DNA of 64,000 nt. It comes from Sapria himalayana. Taxonomy: Eukaryota; Streptophyta; Magnoliopsida; Malpighiales; Rafflesiaceae. A program made the translations under genes and the position numbers. The stretch is taken from assembly GCA_029783825.1 (NCBI GenBank), contig JAREIK010000330.1, forward strand, positions 87,501 through 151,500, written 5' to 3'. Shown piece by piece: positions 1 to 12,460 of the stretch; position 1 is the first letter of the stretch, and the number at the start of each line of letters is the position of its first letter. A model generated the notes under the pieces. It saw only the letters and a program-made list of their open reading frames with translations. It was not told the DNA's origin and made no database searches.

Positions 1-1002
1 CTATCTATATTTCTATTTGTCTATCTATCTATCTTTATTTCTTTATATTTATTTGTCTATTTACATATCTAAAAATATTTCTATGTATCTATATGTTTAT
101 ATGTCGATATATCTATCACCCAATTTTATTTTCTATATATAGGTCTATGCATTTATTAGTCTATTTGTCTGTCTACCTATATATTTATTTATCTATCTAT
201 CAAAATACCTCTCTAACTATATATCTATATATCTACCTATCTATCAATCTATATATCTTTGTGTCTATATGACTATTTATCTATCTGTCTATTTTTCTAT
301 CTATCTATTTATATATATGTCTATCTATCTATCTATCTGACTATTTATCTATCTATCTATTTATCTATATGTCTATCATTCATCTATATGCCTATTTGTC
401 TATTTATCTATTTGTATATTTATCAATAAGTCTATCTCTCTATTTGTCTATATGTCTATTTGTCTATCTATTTTTTTGACTATATCTTTATCTGTCTATT
501 TATTTATATGTCTAGATTTCAATATATTTATCTATCCTTCTTTATTTTTGTATATATATTTATCTATCTAACTAATCATCTATCTATCTATCTTTTTATC
601 TATCAGTCTATCTACTCATCTGTCTATCTGCTTATCTATCAATCAATCTATCTACCTATATGTCTATGTGACTATGTGTCTATTTATTTATTTATTTATA
701 TATCTGTATATATGTATATCTATGTATTTGTCTATATGTCTATGTATTAATCTCTGTCTATATATATCTATCTATCTATATGTATATTTGTCTTTATTTC
801 GAAATATATATCTCTATATCTCTTTATATATCTATCTACCAATCTATCTACTGGTCAATTTATATATATCTCTATCTATCTATCTCTCTATATATCTATA
901 TTTCTATCTGTCAATCTATCAATGTATATAAAAATATATATGCCAATCTATCTATCTATCTATTTGTCTATTTTTGTATGAGTTACTCTATCTCTCTATA
1001 TA

Positions 1003-1047
<45 letters not shown>

Positions 1048-1565
1048 ATCTATCTCTCTCAATCTATCACTTTATCTTTCTTGCTATCTATCTATCTATC
1101 CATCTATATGTATATCTTTCTGTCTGTTTAACTATCAATCAATCAATCTATCTATCCATCTATTTTTCTTTCAATCTATGTGTTTATTTATCTATATGTC
1201 TATCTATCTATAATTATATTTATCTCTTTGTTAATCAGTCGATCAGTCTCTTTATATATATGTCACTTTGTCTATCTTTCTATCAATGTATCGATCTATC
1301 TATGTATCTATCTATCTATCAGACTATTTATTTGTCTATATTTTTATCTATTTATCTATCTTTCTTTGCGATCTATCTATTTATCAATCAATCTATCTAT
1401 CTATATGTCTGTCTATCTGTCCATTTGTCTATAAATTTCTTTACCTCTCTATCTATATATATGTATATCGATCTATTTATATATCTATCTATGTATATAT
1501 GGCTCTATATGTTTATCAGTCTATCTATCTATTTATTTATCTATTTTATATCTTTTTGACTATCT
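1..1565 (+). repeat. Degenerate (TCTA)n tetranucleotide array, TCTA on + strand
   Basis: Almost every stretch is built of TCTA/CTAT units with point variants (TCTG, TCTT, TCAA, TATA). It starts outside the window. The + strand stays open in all frames because TCTA repeats contain no stop, so the Ser-Ile-Tyr-Leu reading frames here are artefacts. A (TA)n tract of about 20 units sits at 1005-1045. Confidence 0.95.
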
Positions 1566-1582
1566 ATACAGATGGATAGATA
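1561..1582. other. Strand-switch point of the tetranucleotide array
   Basis: Left of this point the + strand reads TCTA; right of it the + strand reads TAGA. The centre is a short imperfect inverted repeat, TATCTAT (1561-1567) against ATAGATA (1576-1582). The change is complete within about 20 bp. It could be a real inversion or fold-back event, or an assembly join in repeat DNA. Confidence 0.8.
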
Positions 1583-2247
1583 CATAGACAAATAGATAGA
1601 TAAATAGATAAATAGATAGATAGACAGATAGATAGATAAAAATATTTATAGATAGATTAATAGATAGTTAGTTAGATAGATATAAATATTGATAGATATA
1701 TAGATAGATAGTTAAATAGATAGATACATATAAATATAGATTCATAGACAGATAGATAAATTTACAGATAAACAGTAATATATTTAACTGATAAACAAAT
1801 AGACATACAGATGAGTATATAGATAAAAAGATAGACAAATTGATAGATAGTCAGATATATAGTTAGATAGATGGATAGACAAATAGATTGATAGATAAAT
1901 AGATATATTGAAAATTTGACAAATAGTGCGATAACTAGATAGATATATCAAAATATAGACATATATATATATATATATATACAGATAGAAAATTATATAA
2001 ATAGAATAATAAATAGATAGAAAAAGAAAGATATATATATATATATATATAATTAGAAAATTATATAGATATATAGATATACAGAGAGATAGGCAAACAG
2101 ACAAAGAAACTAATAGATAGATAGAAATATAGTTATTTATATAGACAAATAGATTGGTAGGTAGGCAGGTAAGTACATAGATAAGTTGATATATATAATG
2201 ATAGACTATTAGACTAATAGATAGATAGACATATAGAGAGATATATA

Positions 2248-2385
2248 TGTCTCTCAATATATCAATATATCAATATATCAATATAGATATATATTGATAT
2301 ATTGATAGTCTATCAATATATCAATATATCAATATATCAATATATTTGTCTATCAATATATCAAAGTTTGATATATTGATAGACT
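2248..2385. repeat. Palindromic TATCAATA cluster inside the array
   Basis: Repeats of TATCAATA flip into TATTGATA and back several times within about 140 bp, giving nested hairpins. The surrounding array is strictly TAGA on the + strand, so this is a local island of strand flipping. Confidence 0.75.
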
Positions 2386-4260
2386 AATAAATAGATAAAA
2401 ATATAGATAAATACCGAGATAGACATATAGATAGATAGACACATAGATTGATAGACATAGAAAATAGATAGATATATTGACATATAGATAGATAAATAGA
2501 TATAAAGATAGAAATATAGATAAAAAGAAAGAACGAAAGATAGATTGATAGATAGATAGATAGATAGAGAGAAATACACATAGATAGGTAGATAGATAGA
2601 TAGATAGACAAATAGATAGATAGAAAATAGACAAATAAAAAGATTAACAGATTGACTAACAGATAAATAGATAGATATATAGATAGATAGATAGACAGAT
2701 ATACAGATAGACAGATAGATACATTGATAGATAGATAGATAGATAGATACATTGCTAGATAGATAGATACATTGCTAGATAGATAGATAGATAGACAAAT
2801 AGATAGATAAATGGATTTACAAATTGATAGATATATATATTGATATATATATTGATAAATAGATAAATAAACATATAGACATATAAATAGATAGAAAGAT
2901 AGGTAGATATATAAAATTATATAAAGCTAAATAGATAGATAGAAAAAAAGATAGATAGAAAGATAGATGAATAGATAGGTTGACACTTGGATAGATAGAC
3001 ATATAGGTTGATAGACATAATGATAGATAAATAGGTAGGCAAATAATAAATTCATTTCAAAACTAGACAAAAAGAGAAATTGACAGATAGACATATAGAT
3101 AGATAGACAAATAAATAGATTAATAGATAGACATACATATAAATATACAAATAGACAAATCAACACATGGATAGATAGACAGTCAAATAAAAAGATATAT
3201 AGATAGATATATACATAGATACAAAGATACATATATAGATACATAGATTAGTAGATAGATAGATAGATAGATGCATAGATAGAAAGATAGATAGATAAAA
3301 TGACAGATAGAGAGATAGACAGATTAATAAATAGATTGATTGATAGATAGATAAATATATAGATAGATTGACATATAGATAGATTGATATATAAACAAAT
3401 AGATAAGTAGCCTATTAAACAGACTGACTGATAGATAGATAAAAAGATAGCTAGATAGATATATGGATAGATATATTATTAATTAAAAAGATAGATAGGA
3501 AAATAGATAAAAGTCAAATAGACTTATAAATAATTAGAAAATTAGACAGATATTCAGTTAGATTATTTGACAAAAAAATATATAAACAGACATATAGACA
3601 CATGGATAGAAATATAGTTAGTTTGATAAATAGACAGAAAAACAAACGAACAAAGAGATAAATAGATACATAAAAGATAGATAAATTGAAAATATTGAAT
3701 ATTGAATGACTAAAAGATAGATAGACAGATAGTTAGATAGATAGATAGATTCTTAGATATACACAAAGATAGATAAGCAATTAAACAAATAAAAAATTAG
3801 ATAGATAAATTGAAATAAAGATAGAAAGACATATAGATAGATAAACATATATACATATATAGATAATTAGATAAAAAATAGATATATAGATAGATACATA
3901 GCTAGATAGATAGATTAACATATAGACAAATAGAAGGATAAAGAGATAGATATATAGATATATAGATTAACAGATAGAAAATAGAAGATACACAAATATA
4001 GAGATACATAGATAGACTAATTGAAAAAAAAATAAATAGATATACATATAAACTGATAGACATAGACATATAAATGAATAAAAAAATAGATAGATAGACA
4101 CACATATAGACCGATAGACATAGACATAAAAAAAATAGATAGATAGACACACATATAGATAAATAGTTAGATAGATAGATAAAAAGATAGATAGATAGAT
4201 AGATAATAGGCAAATAGATAGATAAATAGATTAAAAAATAGATAGTTCAATAAACATATA

Positions 4261-4265
<5 letters not shown>

Positions 4266-4295
<30 letters not shown>

Positions 4296-4340
4296 GTATG
4301 TATGTATGTATGTATGTATGCATGTATGTATGTATGTATA
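4266..4340 (+). repeat. (TA)n followed by (TATG)n patch
   Basis: About 13 TA units run straight into about 12 TATG/TACG-like units, one of them variant (GCATG). This tetranucleotide differs from the surrounding TAGA array, so it is a secondary local expansion. Confidence 0.8.
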
Positions 4341-6738
4341 GATTGATAAATAGAAAGATATAAAGCTAGAAAATGAGACAGAGGTTAATAGATAGATCGA
4401 CATATTGAAAAATGGATGGATAGATAGATTAATAGATAGATATATAAATAGATCAATGGATACATTGATAGTTTGTTAGACATATAGATAGATAGATGAA
4501 TGATTGAATAATAAAAGATAGATAGATAGATAGATAGATAGACAAAAAGATAGATAGACAAATAGATAGAATGATACAAAGATAGATAGCAAAATAGATA
4601 AACGAATATATAAATTGATCGACAAATGTATAGTTAGAAAAATAGAAATATAATTTATTGATAGATAGATTGATAGTCAAATAGGCAGATAGACAAATAG
4701 CCAGATAGATAGATAGATATATGTAAAAATAGATATATATATATATATAAAAATAGATAGATATAGTCAGATAAACAAATAGACAAATGGATAGACAGAT
4801 AGATAAATATATAGATTTAGTTAGATAAACAAATAGACAAAGAGATAAATAAAAGAATAGATTAAAAGATAGATAGCTAAATAGGCAAATAGATAATTGT
4901 AGAGATAAACATATAGATAAGTTGACAAAAAGATAGATATAAAAACAAGCAAAAAGATTGATAGGTAGATTGATAAAAATATAGATAGATAGATATATAG
5001 ATATATAGATAGATAAAAAGCTAGATAGATTGCTAGATAAATGGATTACAAGATATATTGATATATAGATTCATAGATATATTTATTATCAGAAAAATAA
5101 ATTTTTAAGTAGATAGATAGTGAGACACATAAATAGGTAGATATATAGTATATAAATAGACAAATAGAAAGATAGACATAAAGACATATAGATAGATAAA
5201 TAGATAAACAGATAGATTGATTGATAGTTAGATAGATAGATAGATAGATACTGAGATAGGTAGATAGATAGATATATAAACTGATAGATAGACAAACTGG
5301 AAGACAGATAAACTCATAGATAGATATACAAATAAATAGATATATAGATAGACAAATAGAAAGATAGATATATAGATAGATAGTTATATAGATAGGTAGA
5401 TTGATTCATTCATATATATAGAAATAGACATATAAACATATAAATAGATATACACATGGAGTAGATAGATAGGTAGATTGATTGATTTATAGAATTATAG
5501 ATAGATATATAAATATAAATACACATAGATAGATAGGCAAAATGACAGATTGATAGTTAGATAGATAGTTAAAAAATTAGATAGATTGATAGACAGATTG
5601 ATTAATAGATACATAGATAGACATATAAAATGATAGAAAAAGAGATAGAGAGACTAATAGATAGATACATAGATAGATAGATTGACTATTAGATAGATAG
5701 ATAGTTAGATAGATAGATTGACTAATAGATAGATAGATTAATTGATTGATAGTTAGATAGAGAATTAGAGAGGTAGGGAGGTTGTTAGGTAGGAAAGTAT
5801 GTTGAAAGAAAGATAATTATAAAGAAAGAAAGATAGATAGATATATAAATAGATAGAAAGATATATAGATTTGTAGAGATATAGACATGTAGATAGAAAG
5901 ATATAAATAAATAAATAATTAGATAGATTAACAAATAGATAGATATAAATATAGAATTTAAACAAATAGACATATAGCCATATAGAGAGATAGATAGATA
6001 AATAAATAGATAGAAAGATAGAAAAATATATTGATATAGTCAAAGACATATAGATATATAGACTGAAAGATAGATAGACAGGTATATATATAGATAGATT
6101 AATATATAGAACAAATAGAGATAAATACATAGATAGATACACACACACACACACACACATTGATACATAAATTGACAAATAGACAGGCAGATAGACATAT
6201 TGAAAGATAGATAGATTGATCAATAGATAAGCACACACACACACACCAATATATATATATACATAGACATAAACACATATAGATCGATAGATAGATAGAT
6301 AGATAAAAAAATAGACAAATTTAAAGGAAGACGTATAGAAAGATAGACATGTCAGATAGATAGATAGACAAATAGATAGATACTCTAATACATAGATAGA
6401 TAGATAAATAGATAGATAAAAAGAAAGGCAAATAGATAGAAAGGTTGTTAGATAGATAGATATATAAAGAGATAGATATAGAGAAAGATAAAGAGAAAGA
6501 TAGATAGAATGATAAACATTTTTATAGATAGCCACAATGATAGATAAATAAATAGAAACAAAGATATATAGATAGATATATAGATATATAGATATTTAGA
6601 AAGATAGAAACATATTTAGATAAACAGATAAACATATAGTTAAAAAGATAGATATATTTATAGAAAAATAAATAGATTGACATTAAGAAAAATAGACAAA
6701 ATGATAAACCACAAATAAAAATTTACATATTGATAGAT

Positions 6739-6739
<1 letters not shown>

Positions 6740-6793
<54 letters not shown>
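6740..6793. repeat. (TA)n microsatellite
   Basis: An uninterrupted run of about 27 TA units near the right edge of the first array. Confidence 0.9.
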
Positions 6794-6799
<6 letters not shown>

Positions 6800-7001
6800 T
6801 ATTAAAAGATTGATGATAGATACATATATAGACAAATAACTAGAATAATTGGTAAATAAAAAAAATAGATATACAGATAGATTGATAGATTGATAAACTA
6901 ATAAATAGATAGTTATATAGATAGATTGATAGATAGAAATATTAACATGTATACAAATTTACAAAAAGACTAATATACTAATAGATAGATTTATAAATTG
7001 A

Positions 7002-7136
7002 CACTATTAAAAAATATGATAATACCGACCGAAAAATTCGGTCGGTAATAACTGACAAAAAAATGACAAGTTAGCCACCAAAAAAGGGTATCGAAAAAAA
7101 AAATTCAACGGACCAAATTTGTGCCAGAATTTTAAC
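7002..7136 (+). mobile_element. Short CACTA-like terminal fragment with hairpin
   Basis: The tetranucleotide array stops at CACTATTAAAAAATATG, which resembles the terminus at 29504 (CACTATAATAAAATG). Inside lies a perfect 11-bp inverted repeat, TACCGACCGAA (7023-7033) against TTCGGTCGGTA (7037-7047), of the GACCGA/GACGGA type common in plant CACTA subterminal DNA. No coding sequence is visible. Calling it a transposon end is inference from motif similarity. Confidence 0.45.
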
Positions 7137-7600
7137 CACTACAAGAAAAATCCAATATAGCTAGGGACAATTCCCTAACTAAATGGACATTTTCCATCAC
7201 TAAATGGGATATAGCGATAGATTACCAATGAATTAGTTCCCTATCTAAAGTGCTACTTGCTAAAATTTAGTGACGAAAAATGTCCCTAGCTAAAAAGTTA
7301 GCGACAAAAAAATATCTTGCTAAAAAATACAAATACCCTTGCTAAATTAGCAATATAAATGAGATTTTTCGCTGCTAAATAAAAATAACGACGGATAATT
7401 CTCTAGCCAAAGTGTTGGTCTATAAATTTTAGTGACGGATATAGTCCCTAGCTAAATAAATTTAGCGATGGAAAATCCGTCGCTAATATTAATATTTTCC
7501 TGGCTAAATTAGCCAGGAAAAATTCCCTAGCTAAATTAATAAGGGATTTTCCCCTTGCTATTTTAGCAAGGGATTTTCCCCTATATATTTTAATTTCAAA
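7137..7600 (+). mobile_element. CACTA (En/Spm-type) end with subterminal repeats
   Basis: The segment begins with CACTACAAGAAAAA, the signature end of plant CACTA transposons. About 450 bp of subterminal motifs follow (CCCTAGCTAAA, TTAGCGACGGA and their inverted forms). CACTA elements bind their own transposase protein at such motifs. No matching right end (…TTCTTGTAGTG) was found nearby, so the partner end is lost, diverged or outside this stretch. Confidence 0.7.
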
Positions 7601-8235
7601 ATTAATTTCAGAATTTAAATTATTTTAAAATTTTTTTATTAAATAATTTAATATTTTTATATCAAATTGAATAAAAATTGAATCTATAAATAATTTATAA
7701 TAAATAAAAAATAAAATCATATAATATCTTTTTCAAATTCATTACATAATTGAAACAAAAAAAAATAACAAAATTTTATTTAATCATATTTATCAATGTA
7801 TCTACCGACAGTACATAAAGTATAATATATCCATTCATTGACGTTCCTTTCTCTCTCTGCTCCTCCGAACATCATTTTTTTACTATGACAAAGCTGTCCG
7901 AGTCATGATACATAATGTCTAGTGAAAAAACCCATCACTTATAAAAGATTTGTATGAGGAATAGCATGGTATCATATCTATCAAAAATTTAAACCACTCA
8001 ATCAAATTAAAAAAAAGTTATGTTTTGATAGATATATAATTCTATAGTATATATGTAAATATATACTAGTATTTCACTCGTACATATATTACTGCAGTAT
8101 ATGTACATAAAAATAATAGAATTATATGTACATATAAACCAAGTACAAATATACTTTGTATATATGTACATAAAATACTGTAGTATTATATGCACGTATT
8201 TACTAACTTTATTTGTACGTATATACCTCATTTGG

Positions 8236-8772
8236 TGATGTTGCTATTGCTCCCCCTACCGCTCCCATCACTGCTATCATTGCCACTATCGCTGCCAATA
8301 CCAGTGCTGCTATCACAGCTACCGTCGCTATCTATGCTACCACAGCTGCCACCACTGCCACCGATGTTGCCGCCGATGCTGCCGCCGCTAGCTGATGCCA
8401 CTGCTGGCCGCTACAATGGCTACCACTCCTACCCTCACTGCCTGTGCTGCCGATGCATGCCGCAACTGCCGATGCATGCCGCAACTGCTACTGCTGTCAC
8501 TGCTACCACCACCATCCTTGCTGCCGCTGCCTCCTGTCTCGCTTCCTCTAGTGCTGCCGCTACTACCGCCACTACTCCAGGTGCAGCCGTCGCTGTTGCC
8601 ACTATTGCTGCCTCTGATGCTGCTGCTCCCACTACTAGCACTTCAATCGCTACTGCTGCCGCTATTGCAGCCACTACATCCCCCACCTCTACTGCCACCA
8701 CCACTGCCATCGCTGCCACATCCGCCGCCACCGTTGCCATCACTGCCATTGATGTCGCTACTACTGCTACTG
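8236..8772 (+). repeat. GC-rich degenerate (GCY/ACY)n triplet array, copy 1
   Basis: About 540 bp of GCT/GCC/ACT/ACC-like triplets form a GC-rich island in very AT-rich DNA. All three + frames give biased peptides (Ala/Thr in one, Leu/Pro in another) and the - strand gives Ala/Val, so the 237-codon frame at 8190-8903 is best read as repeat-driven. A 19-bp motif, CGATGCATGCCGCAACTGC, is repeated in tandem near 8452-8489. A low-complexity coding exon cannot be fully excluded. Confidence 0.75.
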
Positions 8773-9526
8773 ATAATAGGTTTTTACATACCGATAATAG
8801 GCTAAAACTATACACAAAAAAATTCAGAGACACACAAATATTTTCTCAGATATATAAAAATAGTTATTATAGACATGAACAAACACAAATTAAAGTTGAT
8901 TGAAATACAGCTTAAGCTAAAATTTAATTAAATAATTTAATAATTTTATATTAAATTTAATAAACAGAAACTATAAATAAAAATTTTAAATTAAACAAAA
9001 GAAATTCTTTTAATAACTTATTCTAAAACAATATTTTAAATAACTAAAAAAAATAACAAAAATTATATTACATCTTAGTAATCAATGTATCTACCGATTG
9101 TGCATACAACATAATCTATCAATGTATTGACATTGCTTTCTCTCCCTTTACTCCTCCGATCACCAACTTTCCGTAGCAAAAAAGTTGTCCGAGTCACGGT
9201 GCTTCATGTCTATTGAAAAATCTCTTCACTTATATAAGCTTCGTATTGGAAACAATGTGGTACCACATCTGTAAAAAATTAAAACCATAAAATCAAATCA
9301 AAATTAATTAAAAAAACTATGTTTAGATAATGATTTATTACTACAGCAAAAATGTACATATATACTAGCATTTCACTCATACATATATTACTATAGTATT
9401 TGTATATATAAATTTTAGTATTATGCGTACATATATACCGAGTACATATATACTCAGTATATAAGTACATAAAATACTATAGAATTATATGTATGTATAT
9501 ACTGACTATATACGTATGTATATACC

Positions 9527-9769
9527 ATAGTTATTGCCATTCCTATTGCTCCTGCTGTCGCTGCCACCCCTGCTGTTGCTGTCTCTACCACTGCGGCTAC
9601 TGCCAATGCTGCAGCCACTATCGGTGCAGCCATCCCTAGTGGTGCAGCACCACTACTAGTGCATCTACTGTTATCGCTGCTACATCTATTGCCACTACTA
9701 CCGCAGCTGCCACTGCCACAACTACTGCTTCTAGTGCCACTACAGCCACTACCGCCGCTACCACCTCTG
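9527..9769 (+). repeat. GC-rich degenerate triplet array, copy 2 (shorter)
   Basis: The same GCT/GCC/ACT-type triplets as 8236-8772, at the equivalent place in the second tandem unit, but only about 240 bp long. The length difference between the two copies shows that this tract expands or contracts. Confidence 0.75.
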
Positions 9770-10066
9770 ATAATAGGCTTTTACATACCAATAATAGGCT
9801 AAAACTCTACCCAAAAAAATTGGAGAAACAAAAACATATTCACAGATATATAAAAATAATTAATATAGACATGAACAAACACAAATTAAAGTTGATTGTC
9901 ATACAATTTCTACAAAAATTGCATTAAATAATTTAATATTTCAAAATTTATTTTATAAAAATAAAAACTAAAAATGAAACTTTTAAATTAAACAAATAAA
10001 ATTCATTTAATAGCTTATTCTAATATAATATTTTAAATAACTAAAACAAAAAAAAATAATAGAAAA

Positions 10067-12460
10067 CACTACAAGAATAATTTATTTTAGCTATGTAATT
10101 TAAGCTAGGGATCAATCCCTAGCTAAATTGCAACAGATTAGATAGGGAATAGCAAGGATTTAATGCTTTTTTTCGAAAAAAAAATAGCAACGGATTAGCA
10201 ACAGATTAGCGAGTGAAAATTTTTCGTAAATTCCGTTAAAAAAAGCGGGGATTTAGCGATGGATTAGTGATGGAAGATTTTCTTAAATTTGGTTCAAGAA
10301 AAGTAGTGTTTTAGCGATGGAATTAGCGACAAATTAGTGACGGAAAATTTTCATAAATTTCGCTCAAGAAAAGCGAGGAATTTACAAATGAATTAGCAAC
10401 GGAATATCCCTCGCTAATACCAGCCATTATTTAGCGACAGATTTAGCGAGGAATATTCCCTTGCTAATAATATTCATCATTTAGCGATGGATTTAGGGAC
10501 ATAATTCCTCTTGCTAATAAAATCGATGATTTAGTCATGAATTTAGTGATAGAATTTCTCTTACTAATAAAATCGATGATTTAACGAAGGATTTAGCGAC
10601 GGAATTTCTCTTGCTAATAAAATACACGATTTAGCAATGGATTTCTCTTGCTAATAAAATTCATGATTTAGCGACGGATTTACTGACAGAATTTCACTTG
10701 CTAATTGAATCCATGATTTAGCGATGGATTTAGCAACGGAATTTCCCTCGCTAATAAAATCTATGATTTAGCAACGAATTTTCTCGACCTAGTAAAATAC
10801 ATAATATAGCGATGAATTTTCCCTACCTTATAAAATTCATAATTTAGCTACGTATTTAGTGACGACATATCCCTAGCAAATATTTTTTTATATAATTTTT
10901 TTTATTTTTTATTTGTTTTAGTAATTTATTTAATTTTTTTTTATTAAATGTATGTTAATGGTCTATAGATGAGCAATCCTTGAAACATACATTCTCCTCG
11001 TAAAATCATAAAAAAATTATATTATAAATAAAAAATTTAAAAATTATCCAAATACAAAAAAACAATTATTTATATTAATAAGGACTAAATTAATTATTTT
11101 TATGATGTATTAATTTTTATAAAATTATAAAAAAATTGTTCTAAAATTTTAAAATAAGAAACTTAAAAATTTGTATTTATGTAAATTTAAATTATAAATT
11201 CAATAAGTATAATAATTTTTTTATTTATTTTAAGAATTAAATTAACATATATTAAATTTTTTATAAATATAAATATAAATTAATTCATTATATAATAAAA
11301 TAGAAACTATTTTATAAATTATCTGAATTGACGAATAAACAAGTAAAAATTAATATTATTATAAGTAAAAAAAATTTTATTATCATAGAAAACGTTTAAA
11401 TAAATAATACAATATTTGAAAATCTTGAAATATAATATAAATAAGATTTTTTTTAATAAAGTTAAAAGAAAATAAATTAATATTTATAAATAAATACATA
11501 AATGTTTTCTCTTAAAAAATTATACAAATTAAACAATTAAGTAATATTTTGACTATTAGCTTTTAACATTAAGTTTTTATTAAAATAATAAATATAACTT
11601 ATTTTAAATATCTTCACACTTTAAGTAATTTATTTAATTTTAAAAATTAATAATAATATCAAATAATATGAAATTTTATGCCTTTAAAATTATTTCATAT
11701 TATCTTCGTATAAATTAATATTAATTCTTAAAAATTTATCACGATAAAATATAAATTTTTATATATTTTTTAACATTAATAGTATTTTATAACTCTTAGG
11801 CGAATGACTAGAAGACAAATTATCTTTTCATTTATGTCGTATTATATGGACTTTGTTAATTTTGTACTTATTTGATATTTTTTTTATAAGGCTAATCATA
11901 TTTTTTTTATTGTTTATATATTTATTATTTATATTAATATTATAATAAAAAATTTTAAGATGTTTATTTTTCATTTGTACCTTGCAACACGCACATTAAT
12001 TTTGTTCAAAAAAATTTTTATAGTGAATAAAATTAATTGGTCTTTTTGATTATATATATATATATATATTATTTTTTTAATGTTATAATAATTAAAAATA
12101 TAAAAAATTAGCTAATATTTACAACATGATTATCTTCTTCGACACCGATGCTTAAGTGACTGTGAACCTCCATAAAAGGCCATCCATCCCTCGACACTGA
12201 TGCTTCAACATATATTCGATTTCAAGGTTTATGTTTTTATTTTTATTTGATTTACGGTATGTTTTATACATTTATTCTTCATCGATTAATTTGATTAAGC
12301 TTAAGTTTTAATGTTTCCAAAATTCTTCTCCTTTATTCACCGCCGTGTTCTTGGATTTGTGTATATATACTTAATCGTATACATACTTCATGCATTTGTG
12401 ATATAATGCATTGTCATTGTATGGATTTTGATGGTGCATAGTAGGTATGCCGAATTAAAA
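10067..12460 (+). mobile_element. CACTA-family end, copy A, with long subterminal array
   Basis: It starts CACTACAAGAATAA. From about 10085 to 10880 it carries 12 or more subterminal repeats of 45-60 bp built on TTTAGCGACGGA…CCCTTGCTAATAAAATC. AT-rich sequence follows that is collinear with 31760-33320; for example GTCTATAGATGAGCAATCCT occurs at 10961 and 31840. No transposase coding is seen here. A weak candidate right end (TTTTTGTAGTG, ending at 13216) has no matching target duplication. The copy is probably a truncated or non-autonomous relative of the element at 30770. Confidence 0.75.

Larger units (their letters stand above)
1566..7001 (-). repeat. Degenerate (TAGA)n tetranucleotide array (TCTA on - strand)
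   Basis: TAGA/GATA units with many variants run for about 5.4 kb. Open frames lie only on the - strand, as expected for an inverted TCTA array. Embedded simple repeats include (TA)n near 1964-1982, 2033-2050 and 4266-4291, a TATG patch at 4293-4339, (AC)n at 6139-6159 and 6234-6245, and a ~27-unit (TA)n at 6740-6793. The array ends at a CACTA-like terminus near 7002. Confidence 0.95.
7601..10066 (+). repeat. Tandem duplication of a ~1.0-1.3 kb unit (2 copies plus a partial third)
   Basis: The segment starting ATCAATGTATCTACCGA at 7792 recurs at 9081 (offset 1289). The segment starting ATAATAGG at 8773 recurs at 9770 (offset 997). The ~290-bp difference comes from the internal triplet array, which is longer in copy 1. 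A partial third copy (about 9890-10066) is cut off by the CACTA end at 10067. The function is unknown and the copies have clearly diverged. No gene can be supported. Confidence 0.8.

Noticed and set aside
460..6535. Many long frames encoding Ser-Ile-Tyr-Leu-rich, membrane-like proteins (also in 19289-29527 and 49822-63887)
   Set aside because: TCTA repeats have no stop in any frame on that strand, so long frames are inevitable. Their frames overlap, always follow the repeat orientation, and show no conserved domain.
8190..8903. A 237-codon Ala/Thr-rich protein, with Leu/Pro and Ala/Val frames overlapping it
   Set aside because: All frames on both strands are biased in the manner of a triplet repeat, and the shorter second copy shows no frame conservation. 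It is treated as a repeat tract unless transcripts show otherwise.
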